Source: Phoronis australis
Lineage: Eukaryota > Phoronida > Phoronidae
Assembly: GCA_002633005.1 (NCBI GenBank)
Contig: NMRA01000379.1
Location: forward strand, 250,001-310,000
Direction: 5' to 3'
DNA length: 60,000 bases
The number at the start of each line of letters is the position of its first letter. Position 1 is the first letter of the stretch. A model generated the notes under the pieces. That model searched no databases. It had not been told where the DNA came from and worked only from the letters and a program-made list of their open reading frames with translations. Of the stretch, positions 1 to 11,800 are shown piece by piece. Both the position numbers and the translations under genes were made by a program.

Positions 1-19
1 GTCCTATACTTATCTACAG

Positions 20-289
20 ATTAATGAGCAGGTTACACCTTATATTGCAGAAATCCTCCTGTGTGCTGTATGGGGAGCTCTTGCCATCGCTGGTACATCT
101 TTCCAGTTGTACCGTGAACGCAATAATGCGGACTTCCCTGATTGTCCATACAGGGTCCATCAAATCAATAGGCAACGTCACGTGTCTGCCATCAAGAGGA
201 ATGAGAGAGCGCCACTGTTGGTGAGTGCTGATCAAGCCGTAGGACGACGAAGCCATTACGGCACAGACACCCAGCCAGAAGTCATGTGA
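20..289 (+). CDS. 3' terminal exon of an unrecognised single-pass membrane protein (partial)
   Basis: An 89-codon open frame begins directly after a splice acceptor (ctacag at 14-19) and ends at TGA 287-289. It has no start codon of its own at the front, so it reads as the last coding exon of a gene that begins left of the window. It opens INEQVTPYIAE, followed by a hydrophobic stretch of about 18 residues (ILLCAVWGALAIAGTSF) that looks like a membrane segment. A basic, polar tail follows (LYRERNN, RQRHVSAIKRNER) and ends QPEVM. A second acceptor-like tattgcag (41-48) could shorten the exon while keeping the hydrophobic segment. The basic residues after the segment suggest a cytosolic C-terminus by the positive-inside rule. 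I do not recognise the family. The frame is open on the other strand too, so the exon call rests on the acceptor, the hydrophobic block and the stop. Confidence 0.5.
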   Translation: MNEQVTPYIAEILLCAVWGALAIAGTSFQLYRERNNADFPDCPYRVHQINRQRHVSAIKRNERAPLLVSADQAVGRRSHYGTDTQPEVM

Positions 290-331
290 GCGGCCATCGC
301 CAGTGGTAGTTGAGTTTCATGGAAAGTGTTG

Positions 332-490
332 CATCTACTGACCACAAAGAGTTTGTCTCATCGGATGTGACTTTAGGCTTAAGTTAGACATCTACTGATT
401 GTGAGCATTTGTCTCACCAGATGTGACTTTAGGCTAAAGTTAGACATCTACTGATTGTGAGCGTTTGTCTCATCAGATGTGACAAAGTTA
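332..490. repeat. 56-bp tandem repeat, about 2.8 copies
   Basis: Three successive units start catctactga and carry tttgtctca(t/c)c(a/g)gatgtgac. Units 1 and 2 continue with tttaggct(t/a)aagttaga; unit 3 lacks the central tttaggct part. The repeat lies about 40 bp after the stop codon of the upstream exon, so it may fall in that gene's 3' UTR. Confidence 0.8.
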
Positions 491-1573
491 GATATTTCAT
501 CTTGTTCTCCCTACAGCCATTTAATCTCATTTCGATGCAGTATAAATAGCCTGAGAATATCCTAATAATTGGTACCTAAACTGATCATTTGTTTTGCTTA
601 AATCTGATGTGCTCTCACTTATCAAGCTGAAATTGTATTATAGTTATAAGTCTGCGTTCCAACAAAGAAGCAAACATTTGATTTAAAAACTTTCCACTTA
701 AAAATTTGTGTCGACTTGTTCCTTACTAAGATGAGAAATGATTTGTGGGTTTGTTAAGAACCAGCAGTTTAATTGACCAATCTGGGCACATCAAGTGACT
801 AGACACTACTCATATCCTACTTATGCAGCCTAGTCTTAGTAATAATGAATTGTAGCATGATAACTATGTCTAATTTGACTAAGGAACAAAGGAAAATTGG
901 AGGCCAAATTCATTAATGTAAGTGGTTTAAATCAAATGTTGGTGCTTGTTTGGGAAAGAGGGTTGACGTCATGTAATGGCTAGGCTAGTTTGAGGCACTA
1001 CAATGTCATCTAGTCACAAGTTAAATTCACATACTCTCACAGTTGTAAACAGCCAACACTGCAACATGGCAGCAGCGAATGTTGTCAAGCTATTCTGATA
1101 ATGGCGGGAATATAAGACAAAATTTCTGCTGTAAGTCAATTTCCATTGGCATGGGCTTCAGGTTTTTTGGTAAAGGAGACCCTGTTGAAGCATGCCTTCT
1201 GATTAAGTAATGTCTACATTCTCGTCTTTTATATTACAGGGACACATTCCTATTATTGTATCGTATACTTCTTTACTGGAAAAGCTATGCGGGAACACAT
1301 GTCCACAAACTCTGTATGCAACAGTTGATTAAATACTTTTAAGCCATGTATGAAAAGTAAGAGCTGTGTTTGATTGAGGCATTCCCATGATAGCTGGGTG
1401 CAGTCAGCCATGAATAGACACCTAATAAAGCCATGACAATCTATAGGCACTTTAAAATCAGTGCATATGGAAATAATGACATGTTGATCCACAATAGTCC
1501 AATCAGGTGACAAAGGTGGAGAACAGACTGTACAGGTAAAGGTCAAAGTGCATTGCAGGGAAGAGACAAGAAA
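491..1573. other. No gene recognised
   Basis: AT-rich sequence with short open frames only; none has a recognisable domain or a convincing exon boundary. It may include the 3' UTR of the gene ending at 289. Confidence 0.5.
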
Positions 1574-1834
1574 TCAAAACAGTTGGAGCTCAAATGAACC
1601 AATGTTTCTATTCAGATAGCACTCAGCATGATTCAACCTTATGTGCATAGCCTCCTTTATGAGGCGTCTGAGGGTGGCATTATTCTTGCCCAAGATCTGA
1701 ACACCAGAGTAATCTGTAGTGTGACCAGTGCTAAATGAATGGTTAAGAACAGCACTGTGTGTGTCTTTACAGTGTTCTTTGACTGTGATGCTGAGAATCC
1801 TGTTGGTCATTCCAATTCTTCATATTATGTGCCA
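1574..1834 (-). mobile_element. Penelope-like retroelement scrap (GIY-YIG endonuclease C-terminal part)
   Basis: On the minus strand the frame reads ...IGMTNRILSITVKEH..., then HSAVLNHSFSTGHTTDYSG, then RRLIKEAMHIRLN. This layout (I-G-x-T-x-R-x-L...EH, SAVxxHxxxTGH, then a RRxIKEAxHIR block) is the one found at the C-terminal GIY-YIG endonuclease end of Penelope-like elements. I name the family from that pattern. The reverse transcriptase part is not found upstream: sequence beyond 1834 has stops and no RT motifs. So this is a truncated, inactive remnant, probably a 3' piece. The N-terminal GIY and YIG tyrosines are missing. Confidence 0.6.
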
Positions 1835-3378
1835 CCTGATTAGAATATTGTGAACTTTTGTCTTTACAATGGTTTAGAGACAATGAACCAAAAGGTACTC
1901 CAATATTTACGTATGCGCTGATTTTAAAGTTTGCACTCATATTTTGGCCAAAACCAAATGTGACAATCTATTCACAGCTGGTCTTTTGTTGGAGGTGGTA
2001 GTGTCAACCTTACCACTGTGTTGTGGTTATTACACTGTAGTATCGTATGGAGTCTGGTTTGGGGGTAAGCCTGCTAATGCTAATAAATTGGATTAGGCCA
2101 AAAAGCATTGTTGATTTTCGTATTTTTTTTGGAAAATTGAGTTTGTGGTGCAACATTTTTTTAAATGCTCATTTTTTCAAAACAGAAACTCCGTGATGTG
2201 GGATTTTTTTGCACATAGCTTGACAAATCATGGCATTTCAAACCTTGCTTACCGTAACTTTTCAGAAAAAAAGGGAGAGGTTGGTTGAACTGGATAGGGG
2301 TTGCCCTTTTTTTAGTCTTTGTTTTTGCAGGTCTGAAAATGACCTGAATGACTCACTGCCCTGGTGGTACCTAAGTCAGGGAAAGAACTGGTTGATGTGC
2401 ATTGCAAAAGAAACTGAGATCAAGTAAGAACTAGAATATACTGATAGTTCTCCAAGTGGTTGTTGTTATGGTAACCACGGGCAGTATGCATCTTCTGCTC
2501 ATTTTGTTGTCTCAGTGACATGTCAGTTTGGGGAGAGTTGATTTGGTTGTACTTTGTTTCAATATAAACAGCTTTCTATAATTTGACTTGGTTCACGACA
2601 AACACTTTTACAGCCATAGGTCTTCCTCTGTTCCATGTTATGACTAGTGTTTATGATAATTCTGTATGGAGACAGCTTTGAAGTGTTTTTCTTGTAGTTA
2701 ACAAGGAATGGTGGCATGTGAAACACTTGTTGAATGTTTTCTAAAAAGAAGCCACTGGAAAATGTCTTATGATTTAACTTAAAATTTTGCTACTATAAAC
2801 TATTTATATTTTGTTAAGCTTTAAAACTTTATTCTGAAATTTTGTATTGAAGAATGTATGGCAGTGATGCTTTGTTGAATTTGTTTAATAATAGTTGTTC
2901 AAAATTCAGGTTTCTTCTTTATCATTGTGCAACATCTCTTATAGACTGGCAGCCCAGAGCAGTTAGCATAGATGAACAGGTACCAACATCTGAGCATAGG
3001 AGCACTTAATAATTCACCTCAGTATAGGTATACAGAAATGGATATCTGCTGTTGTCTGCTCTCTGGGTGTGAGCCCTGGGTACCTTACAAGGGGGCCAAA
3101 AATGAGCTAGATTAGATATTTGAGGTATGGGCCAAAATTACTGCATTGAACACTGAAGGACCCATGACGGACAAATTGCACTCTGGAATGAGTCTGGCAG
3201 AAACCAAAAAGGAATTTCAAAAAAATGAGCTAGCTCGTGCATTCGAGGTTCCACAAATATCAACAATCTGTCCCAACATAGACTAATATCTATGGTCCCA
3301 ATGAACTTCGGATTACCCATGATTGACAAATTGTCCTCTGGGAAGGGTTCACCGGAAACTCAAAAACGACACCCAAAA
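1835..3378. other. No gene recognised
   Basis: Low-complexity AT-rich DNA with T- and A-runs (for example near 2120-2210). The longest open frames (2230-2427 + and 3138-3329 -) have no domain or splice context. A short repeated phrase recurs near the gap (an aatgagctag motif at 3103 and 3224, and cc(c)atgacggacaaatt versus ccatgattgacaaatt at 3161 and 3317), suggesting a degenerate repeat unit of roughly 150 bp. Confidence 0.45.
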
Positions 3379-3909
3379 NNNNNNNNNNNNNNNNNNNNNN
3401 NNNNNNNNNNNNNNNNNNNNNNNNNNNNNNNNNNNNNNNNNNNNNNNNNNNNNNNNNNNNNNNNNNNNNNNNNNNNNNNNNNNNNNNNNNNNNNNNNNNN
3501 NNNNNNNNNNNNNNNNNNNNNNNNNNNNNNNNNNNNNNNNNNNNNNNNNNNNNNNNNNNNNNNNNNNNNNNNNNNNNNNNNNNNNNNNNNNNNNNNNNNN
3601 NNNNNNNNNNNNNNNNNNNNNNNNNNNNNNNNNNNNNNNNNNNNNNNNNNNNNNNNNNNNNNNNNNNNNNNNNNNNNNNNNNNNNNNNNNNNNNNNNNNN
3701 NNNNNNNNNNNNNNNNNNNNNNNNNNNNNNNNNNNNNNNNNNNNNNNNNNNNNNNNNNNNNNNNNNNNNNNNNNNNNNNNNNNNNNNNNNNNNNNNNNNN
3801 NNNNNNNNNNNNNNNNNNNNNNNNNNNNNNNNNNNNNNNNNNNNNNNNNNNNNNNNNNNNNNNNNNNNNNNNNNNNNNNNNNNNNNNNNNNNNNNNNNNN
3901 NNNNNNNNN
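3379..3909. other. Assembly gap (run of N)
   Basis: There are 531 undetermined bases, bordered on the right by a G-run (3910-3923) and a GC-rich stretch. Open frames crossing it are meaningless. A G-rich edge of this kind often marks a sequencing drop-out. Confidence 0.99.
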
Positions 3910-4039
3910 GGGGGGGGGGGGGGAAAGGGGGCCCGGCCTCCCCCTTGGCTGCTGCAAAAAATATAAAACAGCATGAGCGTAGGGAAATGTTGAGTTTATT
4001 AATTAACCCCGGATGAAACAAGATTTAAATTTGTGCAGT

Positions 4040-4774
4040 TTTAGTGTTTGAGGGGGGGGGGTTGGGCTCAGATCCAATTTCAAGTGTCGAATTCGGAACA
4101 CGGCGCAATCTTAACGGAACTATGGCCAAGTATAGGCTCTCCCGCGATATTCCAGGCGACTGGCAGTCGCGCTGCGCACTACGACTCCGTTTCTGTCGTC
4201 TGCTCCACTGTGCAATGAAGTTACTACATTTTTTAAAGAAAATGGAACCTGAGTGACGATGAAAAAACAGAAGCTGCTGGTAAGATGTGAACTTTAATTG
4301 AAGCCTTGGTGAATCACTCAGAAACTCATAATTCTCTTTTTGTCAAGTTTAAGTAGTGAGTTAAGGTGAACTCAGTGATTTATTGTTGGTTCAGAGAGAG
4401 AATGCACAACGATTGACGAGTGTAGTGTTATTGGCTGGAATCAAGGAATGTGCCGTCTGTCAAAAACGGGGCAGGTTTTGAGGAAATTAGTTTATTTTAT
4501 AGTTCGTGGGGACATTGGGGGTAAATGTGATACACGTTGATTACTGGTGCCAGGCCATACACCCAACCACGACTCTTCTAGGCACCTTTCATAAGGAATC
4601 TAGATGCGAGCATCCTGATAGTTTCGATCAAGTTTTGAGTCAGAATTCGGAAGGAGTCCTTCACGTTATGGTCTCCCTATGTAACAAATTTTCCTGAAAA
4701 CGTGAAGGTGAAAATGCCCTCACGCCTCGCTCACTTCCCTGAAATTCCCGTGGACGGGTTAGTTACTGATTTGC
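4040..4774. other. CpG-richer stretch upstream of the small membrane ORF
   Basis: Between about 4080 and 4210 there are many CG dinucleotides (aattcggaacacggcgcaat; cccgcgatattccaggcgac), whereas the neighbouring kilobases have few. A G-run sits at 4053-4062. Two open frames here (4044-4256 and 4506-4697) have no recognisable domain. The stretch could be a promoter or 5' UTR, but no TATA or other core element is evident. Confidence 0.3.
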
Positions 4775-4990
4775 ATGAAATGGAAATTCCAAAACCTTGG
4801 ACCCTCGATAACGAATTTTGATTATGTCGCTGTGGGAATAGCAGCATCGCTTTTGATTTTGGGAATAGTCGTTTTCATACTACGTAGACAAATTGCACGT
4901 GCCAAACTTAATCAGTATCAGCCTGTGTTAACCAGTGATAGACGCCCAGTTGCCAGTGCACTCATGAGTGCACCTAACGACGCCCGATAG
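4775..4990 (+). CDS. Possible single-exon small membrane protein, family not recognised
   Basis: A 71-codon frame starts at ATG 4775. An in-frame TAG lies 15 bases upstream (4760-4762), so the frame cannot extend further unless an exon is spliced in. Residues about 15-37 form a clear membrane segment (NFDYVAVGIAASLLILGIVV, then FIL), followed at once by a basic stop-transfer stretch RRQIARAK. A polar tail of about 27 residues follows (QYQPVLTSDRRPVAS...). This signal-anchor plus basic flank pattern is unlikely by chance, and the tail's codon choice looks coding. The DNA just upstream (4080-4210) is richer in CpG than its surroundings, as around an invertebrate promoter. I cannot name a family. 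Alternatives are a last exon of a longer gene or a chance open frame. Confidence 0.4.
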   Translation: MKWKFQNLGPSITNFDYVAVGIAASLLILGIVVFILRRQIARAKLNQYQPVLTSDRRPVASALMSAPNDAR

Positions 4991-5175
4991 ACATCACTGG
5001 CTGGGGAGAAACCCAGCGCTGACAATCACCTCGCCAAACTGGCTCAGCTGAATGAAACAACTCATCCAACATAAGTATCCTGACTTGGATCTGGCAACTG
5101 AAGACGGTCAGGAGGAAACCTCCGCGTGACTCTGGACAATCAGTAACACCATAGTAGCAGCACTACCGACCCTCA

Positions 5176-5219
5176 CACTAGAGACTCTACAGTACACTAG
5201 AGACTCTACAGTACACTAG
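5176..5219. repeat. 19-bp tandem repeat, two to three copies
   Basis: cactagagactctacagta is repeated head to tail, with a partial third copy. The rest of 4991-5843, between the small ORF and the NIT2 stop codon, shows no gene. Part of it must be the NIT2 3' UTR, but I see no canonical AATAAA on the minus strand there. Confidence 0.75.
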
Positions 5220-5843
5220 ATAGTCGACAAGGAAGGTGGTGGTTATTGACACTTGACTCTTGCATTTGATACCTAATAATATGAAACAATTACAAGGATG
5301 ATAACCAGACAGTTAACAAAGAAGCTAGATGTTATCACACGCTCACCGCCCTCTACGTCTGGTAAAATCACTGAACGCATGACAGCGTTTTCCTGTTCAG
5401 TGACTTTACCAGTGGTGGCAGATTGTCAAATACCATCAAAGTAATCTGGTACAATAGCTTTAGTTTTAAAGTAGTTCCCTGCCTGGAGCAAAGGTCATCA
5501 TTTGCTATGCATAGTAGGCCTCACTAGCAGACCTACCATGGAGTTTCAATTAGATTGGTCGAGTAGACAAGGCTTTAATCAGCCCCTGAAATAATTCTCA
5601 GGCCAAGCCCAGAATGGTATTCCTGGATGACTCATAGTAAAACATAGCAGATCATGCAGGATTAATAGGGCACTTAAAACCTGATTTCTACACATTACCA
5701 GAATATTACCCAACATTAATTTTTTTTCGAAAATCGCTATATCCTCCACAAAAACAACCATCAAAATCCACAGCAATATCATGAATATCAACAAAACAAA
5801 ATCAATAGATTATTAAACAACGGGATTTCAAGGTTAGGTCATT

Positions 5844-8800
5844 TTAGATTGCTGCAGTCTTATCCACAGTTTCGTAAACATCTGATCTCTTTTGAACAGA
5901 GACAGGTATCTGTTGACGGACTTCATTCACATAGTTGACATCTGCAAAGAGAAATATATTAACTGTTAAAATAACATTACAGGACAAAAATAGTAGCTGA
6001 AATTTCCATATTTCTATTTTTCAGAGGCCTTAACACATTGTACCAAATACTCAAAGTTTTACCAAATGTCTAGTAATAGCTATGCCATACAAACCACATT
6101 ACAAGCAAATTAATGTTTCCTGAAAAGTTATTTTTTGTTGAGAAATTCAACAAAATAAAAATTTCACATGTCTGCCGTATTGTGTCCCAAACTGAAAAAA
6201 TTACCAAAATTTAAACCTTCTAAACTTATCACTAAGCATAGCAGAACAACTTCTAGACTAGTTCAAGTGAGGTCACCTATCAAGAACATGCATAAATAGT
6301 CATTTGTAATGCACACAGGGATGAGGGAGTATGGTGTGTGAACTCAACCCAGAATATAGTCAAGACCTAGGACACCTTTCATGAAACTTTTTTGGTCTTA
6401 AATTAGGTCAAAATCAGGCGAACTTAAAAAAAATTGTCACGGCTCTATTTCTTCATACTTGGAAAGAACAAAATAAAAACCATAACTTGTTCTTTCCACA
6501 TTATCGCTAATTTGATCAACCAGCCTACTCAATCAGTGATAATAGCCTGTCAGCTTATTGTCCCAAAGGTCCCATTTTGCATTATGGAATTTTGGATTAC
6601 TAAACGTGACTAAACCAAGTACAGTCCACGACAAGTATCTAAGAAATAACTTGCCATATTAAACAAGCCACAGTTCAAACCACATTGTATTCCAAAAGTA
6701 CCTGGAAAAATGACAACTAGATAGATGATTTCATCTTCAAAGTTTCTCCGTATTAAGATTTCGCCTCCATGGCCAGCCATTTTTACCATCATGACGAGAA
6801 ATGTTCACTTTATGTGTGAACTGTACTTACCTACATCACCATACACAATCTCCTCTGAACTGCCTGCCTTGGCAACAACCTCACCCCTAGAAATGAGAAA
6901 CATCATCAAAATATACTCAAGATTTTCTGCAGGCATCAGAATCATGGCCCGTATTGTGGTCGTGTACACTTTGTCAATAGAAACAATGACTTCTAGGCAA
7001 TAAAATGCTGGATGAAATAAATTAAACTAGTGTGGACTAAAAATTGGTAATCGTTAGATCTGTTTGACTTCTAAAATTGAACTCCCTGTGAAAACTAGTA
7101 GCGTTGTTCTTCTTTACCAAAGAAATACTATAAATATTAGCCATCATTTTTGATTTTTTAACCAAGGCGGGATACGTAATTGTGGTGCATGACTTGTGAG
7201 CTCAAACAAAAGATCGTGAGAAAGTTCCGCAATAAACTAGGTTGTTATCTCATATTGGAAACCACTTTTGTTAGGAGTTGAAACTAAATGGGGGTTATTT
7301 ATAATGCCCAAAAACCTTCCAAAATCCACTCAAGTATCCACTTCCAATTGAACCTGTGTATCGTATGTGGAGATCTATGAACTAACGATGTGAAAATGTA
7401 ATCAGCAGTCAGCAAGTGGAAATCTTTCATTTTAAGTTATCGTGATTTCAATCAATAGTTATCACCCCCTAAACAATTTACAAAAAACTGAAGAGCCAAC
7501 TGTATTCTCATTCGAGGTGATTAGATAAGAATTGAGTAGAGTCCGAGTCAAGTCAGCATTCGAGGGTTAGACGCAATCAATTGTGTTGACAGTGTATAGT
7601 ATTGTATGACTAGTAATGTGCATGTTAAATTACGCTCGTCTGTAATTTAGTTGTACCCCCAATTAATACGTTGCTCATGTGACATTGGCTTTTAAGTGCG
7701 TTTTTCCGCTTTAGTATTTGCATTTGCCATCCATGATCTGCATACAGGGCACGTGTGTTGTCCGTTGGCTGATTTTGCATAAGTAACAGGTTTTCCTAAT
7801 GTGAGTGAACGTTCTCAACTATTTTTGGTACTTAGTATGTGCACTGCATTTTTTCATCTTCTATTTTTTGTTCTTTGCGCCCTAAGTTTATTTGACGCAT
7901 TTTCTCTCTTTGGTTTGAGCATTTCGCGCGAGAGGTTGCACTTCACATATCTTTTAGTTATCTCTTGTGCCTGAATTCACTTCTATTTTGACCAGTGTAA
8001 CAGTTACTTTTTTATTATGCTCTTTCTGTTGCATTATATTTATATGTAAGCTTCCCCAGTATTCTTGTTTGTGTCGAAAGGTCAAAGATCATATGGCATA
8101 TTCATGTACATTTTAGACATATTAGACTGTTCTTGTAATTACTTACATATTTTGTTTATGCATGGTCGGTAAATGGGATTCTATTACTTCATTTCGTGTA
8201 CATTTCTTGGTTACTTATGAGGTATCTTTTGTCTCTTTTCAGCTTAGTATGCTGATGTTTTTGCGAGAAAGCAATTAAAGCTGAACTCTTTGTAAAGTGA
8301 CTTGCATCACTCGCTATCATTCAGGCGTCTACATTGTGCCACAACATGACCTACAACCAACATATTGCTTCTAATCCAACTAAGCAACACTGAGAGTGCT
8401 TTTATACTAGGAAGTGGTCTAGATGAAAAGTCGGGTCAGAAGGTGTGTTCACACAGTGCAATCCAAAAGTATTCAAATGACTTGGAATTCATCATCAGAG
8501 TTGTCTCCCCTGATGACTGAGAATGAAGGGGAATTAACAGGACAGGTAGAAATGATAGAAATGGTATATCCTTTCATTATTTTGGTCTCTACTGAAGCAG
8601 ATTTAACGAATTGTTATTGTAGCTCGGTCTGTCCCTCTTACCATGGATTGGCCAGAGTGGTACCTCCCCATACAACATAGGATGCAGTTTCATCTCGTGC
8701 TGGTGACACAGCAGCAACATAGCACTGATTGTCCAGAGCACGCGATCTTATCAGCAGCTCCCAGTGGGCAGGGCCAGTTGTCATGTTAAAGGCTCCAGGG

Positions 8801-11800
8801 AATACCAGGAATTGGCAACCTATAGTGATTACAGTAATTTTTTTGCTTATTTCGCACACAATATGGCCAACAAGTGAACTTCATTTTGTTAAACTTCTCT
8901 AGAAAAATAAAGATTAAAAATTTTTAGTCTAGTATTAGCATGGCTTGTGCTGAGTAAATGTCATCAAATAACTTTGGTAAATTTTCAATTATTTGGAAAA
9001 ATGACAATTTTGGCAATTATTTTCATGTCAAATAAGCAGAGAAGTTAACTTCAACTTTCATAGCATTGCTCAAACATACTTCAGGAACAATTAACAGACA
9101 TTATCTTACATAGGTGATGATATGGCCATGAAATTATTAATTATCACTGTGAAATACGTCAGAATTACTTTTCCATATTTTCTCTAGAGAAGATAACCAT
9201 TATCATCTCTAGAGAAAAAACCCTGTCAAAGCCATAAGGATTATCATGGTATTTGGTGGGATAAATCCATAAGAGTTACTGTAGTTCTTTTAACTCATCT
9301 CTGCATGGCATCACTCACAATTTTGTACTAGTGTTAGTGTCACCAATAATTGAAAAACACCTAACAAATGACAACTGAACTACATATATAACACAAATCA
9401 TAAACATATCCCGTCAAATACCATCTAAAGTTTTTACTCAATAAACTTGATAATTTAAGTGCACAAATACACGCATCCTAAACGATACAGCAACCCAATA
9501 TAATAACCCACAGTTATCATCATGTATTTTGTATAGCACATATGAATTTTCAACAACAGCAATGCAGAGTGTTGAAATGTGCCCACAAATTCACTGCAAA
9601 CGGTGTGCTTCCAAGGTGTATATTTTTATTTTAAAAATGGCCACTGGATGGTGCAAAATACTTTGAATCCATCAAAAAATGGGTAAATATCACTGTTTTT
9701 AACAGAAAGCTATTTACTAAATTTTATGAAAATCCGTCAAGGAACTTGAGAGAAACAGCAAAACCGAAAAAAATGAAGTTGCCACTAAGAAGCAAAGCAT
9801 TCACCGGATCTGTCTCAAAGTTATCGTCTTCTATTGTTAACTTCATATGGATACACTTGCTATTTAATAAAGATCCTGCAGAGTGGTTTGATTGACGGAG
9901 GGACGTACGCCAAAAAACAGACTCAAAAATAACAAAAATGGCCGCTAAGTGGCACAAAAAATAGAATCCATCCAAGAACAGGAAGATAGTGTCACCTCAT
10001 GAATAGATGCCTATGTGCCAAATTTTACGGAAATCTGTTGAGGACCTTTGAAGATACAGAGCTAAATATAAAAAAATAAAATTGCCACTAAGGGGCACAC
10101 CGGTAGTCCCATCTGTCTGAAGGTCGTTGTCATCCGTTGTCAACTTCATATAAATACATTCGCTACATTTAATAAAGATCCCATATAACATTAAGGAGAT
10201 AACCTATGGGCGCAAAAACAAACAAAACTGCCACTAGGACGCATCACAGTAATTGAAGTCATCGGAAAATCGTCGTCAACCGTCCTCTTCACAGCAAGAA
10301 CATACATGCCAATTTTCAGTCATCCTTAAAGTGGTTTGATTGATAAATGGGTGGCTGCCAAAAATTGGACTCGAAAAAATAAAAATGACCACTAGATGGC
10401 GCAGACTACATCCGAAAACAGGATGATAGTGTCATCTCATTGATAGATGCCTATGTGCCAAATTTCATGAAAATTGGTTGAGGACCTTTGAAGATACAGA
10501 GGCGAACGTAAAAAATTAAAATTGCCACTAGGGGGCGCAGCAGTATTCGGGTCAGTCCCAAACTTGTCGCCCTCTATCGTCAACCCCATAGGAACACACC
10601 TGCAAAATTTCAATGACAGCCTGCAAGGGTTTAGGAGATACAGCCACGGACGCCTGGACGCTCAAACAGAGATGACGGCGGCAACATACACCCACATATA
10701 AATATGTGGGCGCATAAAATCACAGAAAGCATTTTGGCATTAGATTACAACCTTCAAACAAAGCAACTATAAAGTCGCTTTTCACCATTATGAAATTGGT
10801 CTCGGTCAAAATACGTGGAAACAGTTGACAGTTCATAATTATTTGAGATCAGACTCTACAAGACTTAGTTGACTTGTCATGGTGTGTCATTTTATTCGTT
10901 GAGCATGACCTCAAAAGTAACATATTTTCAGTATTTTACACGACCAAAATCACTTGTTATCAGCATAAGGAGCAATGTAAGAACAATTTTAGAGCGATTA
11001 GAGGTGTGAATCAAAATTATTTTCTTTGACTGACACAATGCATTATTTCATGCCACAAATTACATATAGGTAAATAAAACAACAATAATAGGTCAATTGA
11101 AATTTTCGGATATAATAACATCCTTTGTCAACAGAGACAGAAATAAAGTAAAACTTTTCATTTCTGTCTCTGTTGACAAAGGAAGTTATTATTGTTTTAT
11201 AATAATATCTGAATTCTACATTTTGTCGAACAATAGTATCATTGAGAGGATCTGGATCACCTTATTTAGTTTCAGATTTATTTTCTACATCACAAATTCC
11301 ACCAATGTTCCAAAAATACAGTGAAGATGACACCTTCCACAATCATACAAAAACAGAATGTAACCAACCATACCTCTTTGTCTCATTACTCTTGAAAGCT
11401 CAGAGAACCTCATGTCATAGCAAACACCAATTCCTACTTTGCAATAAGCTGAAATAAGATTTAGTAAAATATTCAGTAGGCGACAAGGATTTTTTTTAAT
11501 TTTTGAGGTTTCCATACAGTTAGAATAAATGTTTGATATCTTTTGAACTTAATCGACAGTCAGGTCACTTTGGCTATGATTCGGTTGAACATTTCTTAAT
11601 TAAAAAACAAAACATTTGAAATGTAAATATAGCAAAGCTGCTCTCAATCAATACAAATAGCTGACTGAGTCATTAAATAAGATTTCATAACATAAAAAGT
11701 GAACTCTAAAGAAGTGACGCGCAGAATATCTTACGTGTGTCAAAGGTGATTACTTCATTGCCAGGACTGAGAGTATCTGATTCTTTAAAGACCATCCGTC

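Noticed and set aside
330-490. CRISPR-like direct repeats
   Set aside because: The units are head-to-tail without unique spacers, in animal DNA; simple tandem repeat.
3290-4021. Long open frames crossing 3379-3909
   Set aside because: They consist almost entirely of translated Ns; no coding evidence on either side.
10700-10720. Helitron 3' end
   Set aside because: A terminal hairpin is present, but the element ends cgcataaaa instead of CTRR and no Rep/helicase sequence is seen.
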